NCBI RefSeq assembly: GCF_025947225.1
Contig: NZ_CP110005.1
Span: 2,666,001-2,730,000, forward strand
Direction: 5' to 3'
DNA length: 64,000 nt
Origin: Flavobacterium sp. N2270
GTDB lineage: Bacteria > Bacteroidota > Bacteroidia > Flavobacteriales > Flavobacteriaceae
The notes under the pieces were generated by a model, which did no database searches, was not told where the DNA came from, and saw only the letters and a list, made by a program, of their open reading frames with translations. Each line of letters opens with the position of its first letter. Position 1 is the stretch's first letter. Shown piece by piece: positions 58,808-64,000 of the stretch. The position numbers and the translations under genes are program-made.

Positions 58808-59569
58808 ATGAAATTCAATATAATCATACTCCTTTTTTCAACAATTGTTGGCTACTCTCAAATTAAAAGTGTTTCCTATTTAGATGGAAAAGATAAACTA
58901 GAAGGATTCTTTATCAAAGCTGAAAAGGCAAATCCTAAAAATATTGGTGTAATCGTTTTACCCGCTTGGATGGGAATTGATGATCATTCAAAAGAATCAG
59001 CTGAAGCACTATCAAAGCTAGGGTATCATGCTTTTGTAGCAGATATTTATGGTTCTATAAATAACCCCAAAAATACTGAAGAAGCTGCAAAACTATCAGG
59101 TTACTTTAAAAATAATCCTGAGGAATATCAAAAAAGAATTCAGTTAGCCATTGATCAATTGGTAAAACAAGGCGCAAATGTAAACGAAATTGCAGTAATC
59201 GGTTATTGTTTTGGAGGAACTGGTGCAATTGAAGCGGCTAGGGGAAATTTAAACGTAAAAGGTGTTGTGTCTTTTCACGGCGGTTTAGGGAAAGATAAAA
59301 TGAGAATTACAACTCCTATTGCTGCCAAAGTTTTGGTATTACATGGAGCTGATGATCCTTATGTTTCACAAAAAGAGATAAGTGCTTTTCAGGATGAAAT
59401 GAGAACTGCAAAAGCCGACTGGCAAATGAATTACTACGCAAACGCAGTTCATGCTTTTACACATAAAAACTTAAATACTGATAACAGTAAAGGCGCTGCT
59501 TATAATGAAAAAGCGGATAAAAGAAGTTGGGAAGCCATGAAAAGTTTCTTATTAGAATTGTTCAAATAA
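58808..59569 (+). CDS. Exported dienelactone hydrolase-family protein
   Basis: 253 residues with an N-terminal signal peptide (MKFNIIILLFSTIVGYSQ). It has an alpha/beta-hydrolase fold with the nucleophile motif GYCFGG (Cys in place of Ser, about 135-140), acidic residue in VLHGADDPYVSQ (about 180-191) and late His in NAVHAFTH (about 217-224). The Cys-Asp-His triad is that of dienelactone hydrolases. The physiological substrate is unknown. It is transcribed alone after btuD, 63 bases away. Confidence 0.85.
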   Translation: MKFNIIILLFSTIVGYSQIKSVSYLDGKDKLEGFFIKAEKANPKNIGVIVLPAWMGIDDHSKESAEALSKLGYHAFVADIYGSINNPKNTEEAAKLSGYFKNNPEEYQKRIQLAIDQLVKQGANVNEIAVIGYCFGGTGAIEAARGNLNVKGVVSFHGGLGKDKMRITTPIAAKVLVLHGADDPYVSQKEISAFQDEMRTAKADWQMNYYANAVHAFTHKNLNTDNSKGAAYNEKADKRSWEAMKSFLLELFK

Positions 59570-59572
59570 AAT

Positions 59573-59600
59573 AAAGTCTCGCATTGCGGGACTTATTTTT
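59573..59600. terminator. Shared terminator of dienelactone hydrolase and trmL genes
   Basis: Stem AAGTCTCGCA / TGCGGGACTT with one G-T pair, followed by ATTTTTTT. It lies just after the hydrolase stop, and the trmL stop (59593-59595) falls inside it. Confidence 0.8.
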
Positions 59601-60048
59601 TTAAACCAATTTGCCTTTTTGCTTCTCCAATTACAAATGCAACAGAGTTCGCTAAATTATAGCTTCTAACATGTTCTGAAATTGGAATCGTTAAATGATT
59701 TGAAAATTGGTCTAATACTTCTTCACTTAAACCTTTACTTTCTTTACCAAAAACCAACCAATCACCATCTTGAAATTCTTGTTCTAAATAGTTTTTATCC
59801 GCGTGTGAACTCATTAAGAAAACTCGAGATAAATCTGGAATTTGAGCTTTCCATTCGGCAACAGATTGATATTCTTTCCAATCTAAATACACCCAATAAT
59901 CTAATCCAGATCGTTTTAGGTTTTTATCAGTAATTTCAAACCCAAACGGATGAATTAAATGTAGCCTGCTTTCTGTTCCTACACAAAGTCGACCAATGTT
60001 TCCAGTATTATTAGGAATTTCTGGCTCTATTAAAACTATATTCAGCAT
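59593..60048 (-). CDS. trmL: tRNA (cytidine(34)-2'-O)-methyltransferase
   Basis: 151 residues of the SPOUT (trefoil-knot) class. It methylates the wobble ribose in tRNA-Leu isoacceptors. The family motifs are PEIPNNTGNIGRLCVGTESR (about 8-27), VFGKESKGLSEEVL (about 96-109) and IPISEHVRSYNLANSVAFVI (about 118-137). The length is normal. It follows the pseudouridine synthase gene by eight bases. Confidence 0.95.
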   Translation of the reverse strand: MLNIVLIEPEIPNNTGNIGRLCVGTESRLHLIHPFGFEITDKNLKRSGLDYWVYLDWKEYQSVAEWKAQIPDLSRVFLMSSHADKNYLEQEFQDGDWLVFGKESKGLSEEVLDQFSNHLTIPISEHVRSYNLANSVAFVIGEAKRQIGLKK

Positions 60049-60056
60049 TTTATTTA

Positions 60057-60635
60057 TTACTTTTCAAAATTAATATCAAACATATCTACTTCCTTAACTT
60101 CACCAGTATTTAAACCTTCTAAAGTAACGTTTCCAATTCTAATTCTTATTAATCGTAACGTAGGAAATCCAACAGCAGCAGTCATTTTTCGAACTTGACG
60201 AAATTTTCCTTCGGTTAACGTTATAGAAACCCAACTAGTAGGTCCGTGACGTTCATCTCTTATTCTTCTTCCAGCTCCAATATAATCTGGTAATTCTGGA
60301 ATTAATTTAGAACTGCAATCTTTGGTTAAATATTTTGTTCCGTTTATTCCTATTTCTACTCCGTTTTCTAATTGAGCAACTGCTTCTTCAGTGATAATTC
60401 CGTCTACTTGAGCGTAATACTCTTTTTCAACGGTTTTCCTTCTTACTTGTTCGCTTATCTTTCCATCAGTTGTTAGCAATAATAAACCTTCTGAATCTTC
60501 ATCTAAACGACCAATAGCCATAGTTCCTTCCGGAAACGGATATAATTCGCCTAACAATCGTTTCTTTCGTTTTTGTTCGCGAACAAACTGACTTAAATAA
60601 CTATGTGGCTTATGTAATAAAAAATGATGGTGCAT
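60057..60635 (-). CDS. rRNA pseudouridine synthase (RluE/RsuA family)
   Basis: 192 residues with the RsuA/RluB/E/F catalytic motif GRLDEDSEGLLLLTTDG, including the catalytic Asp (about 42-58), and the later GKFRQVRKMTAAVGFPTLRL. There is no N-terminal S4 domain, as in RluE, which modifies U2457 of 23S rRNA. The gene name is withheld since RluE and other short members cannot be told apart for certain. It is co-transcribed with trmL, so the operon modifies stable RNAs. Confidence 0.88.
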   Translation of the reverse strand: MHHHFLLHKPHSYLSQFVREQKRKKRLLGELYPFPEGTMAIGRLDEDSEGLLLLTTDGKISEQVRRKTVEKEYYAQVDGIITEEAVAQLENGVEIGINGTKYLTKDCSSKLIPELPDYIGAGRRIRDERHGPTSWVSITLTEGKFRQVRKMTAAVGFPTLRLIRIRIGNVTLEGLNTGEVKEVDMFDINFEK

Positions 60636-60734
60636 GAAGCTTTAAATTTTTACAAAAATACATTTTTCATTTTATGCAGATAACAATTCCTAAATTGATT
60701 TTATTATGTAATTTTACAATTCTAATATTTTTAT

Positions 60735-62102
60735 ATGTCGCAAACACTTTTAATAATCGCCGTTTTCATTTTAGCATTAGCAATTGGTTTTTTCATTGGT
60801 AAAATGCTTTCCAAAGCAGAATCACAATCACAAAAATCAGGTTTAGAAGAACGCGTAAATGGTTTATTAGGTCAAATAGAACAATTGAAAATCCAATTCC
60901 AATCGGATAAAAACCAGTTAGAAAAAGTAATAGCTCAATTGAATTTAGAGAAAGATTCTGTTCAAAAAGAAAAAGAAGCTTTTGCAATTCATTTGGCAAA
61001 AAAAGAAAATGATTTTGACAATTTATTAGAACGTAATAAAGAACAAAAACAAGAAGTAGAACAACTACAAGAAAAGTTTACCAAAGAATTTGAAAATTTA
61101 GCCAATAAAATTCTGGAAGAAAAAACGAATAAGTTTACCGAACAAAACAAAGAGAACATGAAAAATATCTTGAATCCGCTTCAAGAGAAAATTCAGTTAT
61201 TTGAGAAAAAAGTAGACGATACCCATAAAGAAAGTATCGATTATCATGCTGCGTTGCGCCAACAAATACTTGGTTTACGCGAAATGAACGAACAAATGAG
61301 CAAGGAAACTATAAACCTTACAAAAGCTTTAAAAGGCGATAGTAAAATGCAAGGAAATTGGGGCGAATTAGTTTTAGAGCGTGTTTTAGAAAAATCAGGT
61401 TTAGAGAAAGGGCGTGAATATGAAGTGCAGCAAAGTTTTACCAACGAAGAAGGTTCAAGAATTCTTCCGGATGTGATTATTAATCTTCCGGATGGAAAGA
61501 AAATGGTGGTCGATTCTAAAGTTTCCTTAACAGCTTATGAACGATTTGTAAACGAAGAAGATGACGAGTTAAAAGCAACTTTCTTAAAAGAACATGTAAA
61601 TTCGGTAAAGAGACATGTTGACCAATTGAGCGATAAAAACTATCAAGACATTTACGAAATGGAAAGTCCTGATTTTGTTTTGCTTTTCATTCCTATTGAA
61701 CCTGCATTTGCTTTGGCTTTAAATGAAGACAACACATTGTACAACAAAGCTTTTGAAAAGAACATTGTGATTGTTACACCTTCTACTCTTTTGGCTACTT
61801 TACGAACTATTGACAGTATGTGGACAAACCAAAAGCAACAAGAAAATGCCATTGAGATTGCACGACAAGCTGGAGCATTATATGATAAATTTGAAGGTTT
61901 TGTTTCTGATTTGATTAAAATTGGCAAAAAAATGGACGAAGCCAAAGTTGAATATGGAAACGCCATGAACAAATTAGTTGATGGATCTGGAAATTTAGTG
62001 AATAGAGTAGAAAAATTAAAAAAAATGGGGGCAAAAGCAAAGAAAGCTTTACCTGAAAACATAATTAAAAGAGCTATAGAAAATGAATCCGACAGCAACT
62101 AA
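60735..62102 (+). CDS. rmuC: DNA recombination protein RmuC
   Basis: 455 residues. One N-terminal membrane helix (about 4-24), a long coiled coil (about 30-165), then the RmuC nuclease-like domain (about 190-400) with MQGNWGELVLERVLEKSGLE, ILPDVIINLPDGKKMVVDSK with a PD-(D/E)XK-type core, and LLFIPIEPAFALAL. It limits DNA inversions in E. coli. The last 20 bases overlap the next gene. Confidence 0.93.
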   Translation: MSQTLLIIAVFILALAIGFFIGKMLSKAESQSQKSGLEERVNGLLGQIEQLKIQFQSDKNQLEKVIAQLNLEKDSVQKEKEAFAIHLAKKENDFDNLLERNKEQKQEVEQLQEKFTKEFENLANKILEEKTNKFTEQNKENMKNILNPLQEKIQLFEKKVDDTHKESIDYHAALRQQILGLREMNEQMSKETINLTKALKGDSKMQGNWGELVLERVLEKSGLEKGREYEVQQSFTNEEGSRILPDVIINLPDGKKMVVDSKVSLTAYERFVNEEDDELKATFLKEHVNSVKRHVDQLSDKNYQDIYEMESPDFVLLFIPIEPAFALALNEDNTLYNKAFEKNIVIVTPSTLLATLRTIDSMWTNQKQQENAIEIARQAGALYDKFEGFVSDLIKIGKKMDEAKVEYGNAMNKLVDGSGNLVNRVEKLKKMGAKAKKALPENIIKRAIENESDSN

Positions 62103-62514
62103 AATTAACGAATTGAAAGAACAAAAAGAAAAAAAGAAAATGCATCCTGTGAAAAAGTTTTTCCTTTATGTAATTTTATTAGCAACTTTGGTTACTACAT
62201 TATATTTCACTTTTGTATATTATGTTCCGTATAGCGAAGGAGTAAGAAGCGGAGAATTAATAAAGATTAGTAAAAAAGGTTATGTTATTAAAACTTGGGA
62301 AGGCGAAATAAGCCAAGGAATATCGGGCGCACAAGTTTTTCAATTTTCGGTAATGGATAACCATCCAACTGTTATTGACAGTTTAAAAAAACTACAAGGT
62401 AATTTTGTTAAAGTGGAATATGTAGAGCGCTATAGAACATTTTTTTGGTGGGGCGATACACGCTATTTTATTACAAAAGTAGAAAAAGAGTCTTCACCTT
62501 ATTTTAGAGAATAA
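62083..62514 (+). CDS. Membrane protein of unknown function
   Basis: 143 residues: charged N-terminus (KINELKEQKEKKKMHPVKK), one membrane helix (about 26-48), then a soluble domain with YSEGVRSGELIKISKKGYVI and a Trp-rich YRTFFWWGDTRYFITKVEK end. The family is frequent in Flavobacteriaceae, where it is sometimes misnamed 6-phosphogluconate dehydrogenase; no such motif is present. It overlaps rmuC by 20 bases and the thioesterase gene by one. Confidence 0.75.
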   Translation: MNPTATKINELKEQKEKKKMHPVKKFFLYVILLATLVTTLYFTFVYYVPYSEGVRSGELIKISKKGYVIKTWEGEISQGISGAQVFQFSVMDNHPTVIDSLKKLQGNFVKVEYVERYRTFFWWGDTRYFITKVEKESSPYFRE

Positions 62515-63065
62515 TGATTTTAAAAAAATCGAATACTGTTTCAGCATCAAAAATTACTTTAACAGAATTAATGCTGCCTTCGCACTCTAATTTCAGTGGA
62601 AAAATTCATGGTGGATATTTGTTACAATTAATGGATCAAATTGCATTTGCGGCTGCTTCAAAATATTCTGGTTCTTATTGTGTAACAGCTTCTGTAGATA
62701 CAGTAGACTTTTTAAACCCGGTTGAAATTGGAGAATTAGTTACTTTGAAAGCTTCCGTTAATTATGTAGGTAATAGCTCAATGGTTGTTGGAATTAGAGT
62801 AATTTCTGAAAATATTCAAACTGGAAAAATAAAACATTGTAACTCTAGTTATTTTACAATGGTTGCCAAAGATGATAGTGGTAATAAAGTAAATGTCCCA
62901 AAACTAGAACTTACTTCTTATGAAGAAGTACGCCGTTTTTATGATTGCGTTCGAAAAATAAACCATAAAAAAAGATATAAAGAATTAGAAAACAATTTTG
63001 ATCATCAATCAAAAGAAGCAATTGACCAGCTAAAAAACTACAATGTAATTGTGAGCTTAAAATAA
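62514..63065 (+). CDS. Acyl-CoA thioesterase (hotdog fold)
   Basis: 183 residues. A single hotdog domain covers about 10-130 with the Asn/His segment SNFSGKIHGGYLLQLMDQIA (about 22-41) and VTASVDTVDFLNPVEIGELV, both typical of YciA/BACH acyl-CoA thioesterases. It hydrolyses acyl-CoA to free acid and CoA in the cytoplasm. The tail (about 140-183) is charged. The ATG shares its A with the upstream stop (TAATG), so the two genes are translationally coupled. Confidence 0.88.
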   Translation: MILKKSNTVSASKITLTELMLPSHSNFSGKIHGGYLLQLMDQIAFAAASKYSGSYCVTASVDTVDFLNPVEIGELVTLKASVNYVGNSSMVVGIRVISENIQTGKIKHCNSSYFTMVAKDDSGNKVNVPKLELTSYEEVRRFYDCVRKINHKKRYKELENNFDHQSKEAIDQLKNYNVIVSLK

Positions 63066-63287
63066 TATTTATTAGAATTCTAACTAAGTAAAAACTAAAA
63101 TAAACAATACTGTTAGTTCTTTTATATTTAAAACTCAAAAAAATATTTATATTTGTCTTGTTTCTCTTATGAATTATTATTTTCAGAAAGAATGATATAA
63201 ATATTTCAAATTTTATTGTTTTTTTATCATTAAAAACAAGAAGTATTTATAAAAAACAATAAAATTTAATGAGATAATTAACCTCGA

Positions 63288-64000
63288 ATGTTATACAGAA
63301 CTACGTTAAACAATAAAGTAATTAATAATTTTAATAATATAAAATTATGGTTATTAATCCCACCATTTTTACTTTTAATTATAATGATTTTATATTTTAT
63401 TATAAACAATGATGGTTCTAGCTTTATTGACCACTATGTTTATGTTCAAAAAGATTTATTCTTTTATTTAAACAATAAATTATCTCAATTTCCAAATTTA
63501 CAATTTAACCTTACCCAATTAGGTGATGCAATGCTATTTTATCCGCTTTTGGCTATTTTTATCATTTATGCACCAAAGCTATGGGAAGCCTTATTAACAT
63601 CTTCATTTTTTTCATTAATTGTTTCTGCTTTGTTAAAAAAAATATTTGCAGTACCAAGACCTGCTGCAATGTTTGACCACGATAGCTTTACAATAATTGG
63701 AAAAACACTTTCAGGAAAAACATCTTTACCTTCAGGACATTCTATTTGTGCATTTATAGTTATCACTACATTACTTTTTGCATTTATGCCTAAGAAAATT
63801 GGTTATAAAATTATTTGGTCCTTTTTTATTATTTCAGCTGGTTTAATTATTGTTTTTTCTAGAGTTGGTGTTGGCGCGCACTATCCTTTAGATGTTATAA
63901 TTGGAAGTACAATTGGTTTTATAATTTCTATTATAGGTATTACAATTAGTAATCGTTTTAAACTATTTAATTGGATTAACGACAAAAACAAACTTCCAAT
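63288..64000 (+). CDS. PAP2-family phosphatase, partial (3' end beyond window)
   Basis: About 237 residues are visible from the ATG at 63288; the frame runs off the window end. Multiple membrane helices and the three PAP2 motifs are present: KxxxxxxRP in KKIFAVPRP, PSGH in SLPSGHSICAF, and SRxxxxxHxxxD in SRVGVGAHYPLDV. Members remove phosphate from lipid substrates such as undecaprenyl diphosphate, phosphatidylglycerol phosphate or lipid A. TATATTTG at 63148-63155 is a possible -7 element but far upstream. The 222 bases before it hold no gene. Confidence 0.9.
   Translation, partial: MLYRTTLNNKVINNFNNIKLWLLIPPFLLLIIMILYFIINNDGSSFIDHYVYVQKDLFFYLNNKLSQFPNLQFNLTQLGDAMLFYPLLAIFIIYAPKLWEALLTSSFFSLIVSALLKKIFAVPRPAAMFDHDSFTIIGKTLSGKTSLPSGHSICAFIVITTLLFAFMPKKIGYKIIWSFFIISAGLIIVFSRVGVGAHYPLDVIIGSTIGFIISIIGITISNRFKLFNWINDKNKLP

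Overview
This is a low-GC chromosomal window that looks like a Flavobacterium or a close relative in the Flavobacteriaceae. The signs are the 16S/23S sequences, the promoter form TTG-N19/20-TAnnTTTG in front of rRNA, tRNA and protein genes, C-terminal type IX secretion (T9SS) sorting domains, a zeaxanthin-type carotenoid cluster and a split transketolase. Nothing indicates a plasmid or prophage. No CRISPR array or classical insertion sequence was seen.

Layout. 1-10164: two rRNA operons in direct tandem on the minus strand (16S, tRNA-Ile, tRNA-Ala, 23S, 5S). The first is cut by the window edge. Each is preceded by three consecutive Bacteroidota-type promoters. 10279-13523: the translation operon thrS-infC-rpmI-rplT, in which infC has no ATG/GTG/TTG start and seems to begin at ATA. 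13594-17430: a MORN-like secreted protein and a TPR-CHAT protease-like protein, each behind the same 25-bp promoter-overlapping motif. 17507-19469: rlmF and a glutaminase. 19697-30095: a surface-protein locus with two LamG/T9SS paralogues from a tandem duplication, two further secreted proteins, and a TPR histidine kinase plus LytTR regulator. A matched pair of putative LytTR sites lies there. 30253-33068: a second signalling locus (104-aa protein, membrane protein, 42-aa membrane protein, histidine kinase, NarL-type regulator) with a shared GTAT-WW-ATAC motif.

33125-44666: mostly housekeeping genes (dnaB, accA, an EamA transporter, an LptF/G-like permease, tgt, split transketolase with an extra secreted-protein gene between its halves, a FKBP-like lipoprotein, an S4 protein, a methyltransferase, a phosphoribosyltransferase, aroK). 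44739-50046: tRNA-Lys x2, tRNA-Leu, then crtY divergent from a CarH-like MerR regulator followed by crtI, crtB and crtZ. 50061-52116: an ECF sigma factor operon with two DUF4252-like proteins and an ECF-type promoter.

52183-58744: cobalamin uptake, with a BtuB-like receptor under a cobalamin riboswitch and btuF, btuC, btuD on the opposite strand. Between btuC and btuD lies a GxxExxY nuclease-fold gene inside a 19-bp imperfect inverted repeat, a candidate small mobile unit. 58808-64000: dienelactone hydrolase, trmL, an RluE-like pseudouridine synthase, rmuC, a small membrane protein, an acyl-CoA thioesterase and a PAP2 phosphatase cut by the window end.

Three themes connect the region. Two separate two-component systems appear to control neighbouring secreted or small membrane proteins. 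Cobalamin uptake lies about 3 kb from a carotenoid regulator that carries the residues of a B12 photoreceptor. Several operons carry an extra gene at a junction that is usually tight (transketolase, btuCD).
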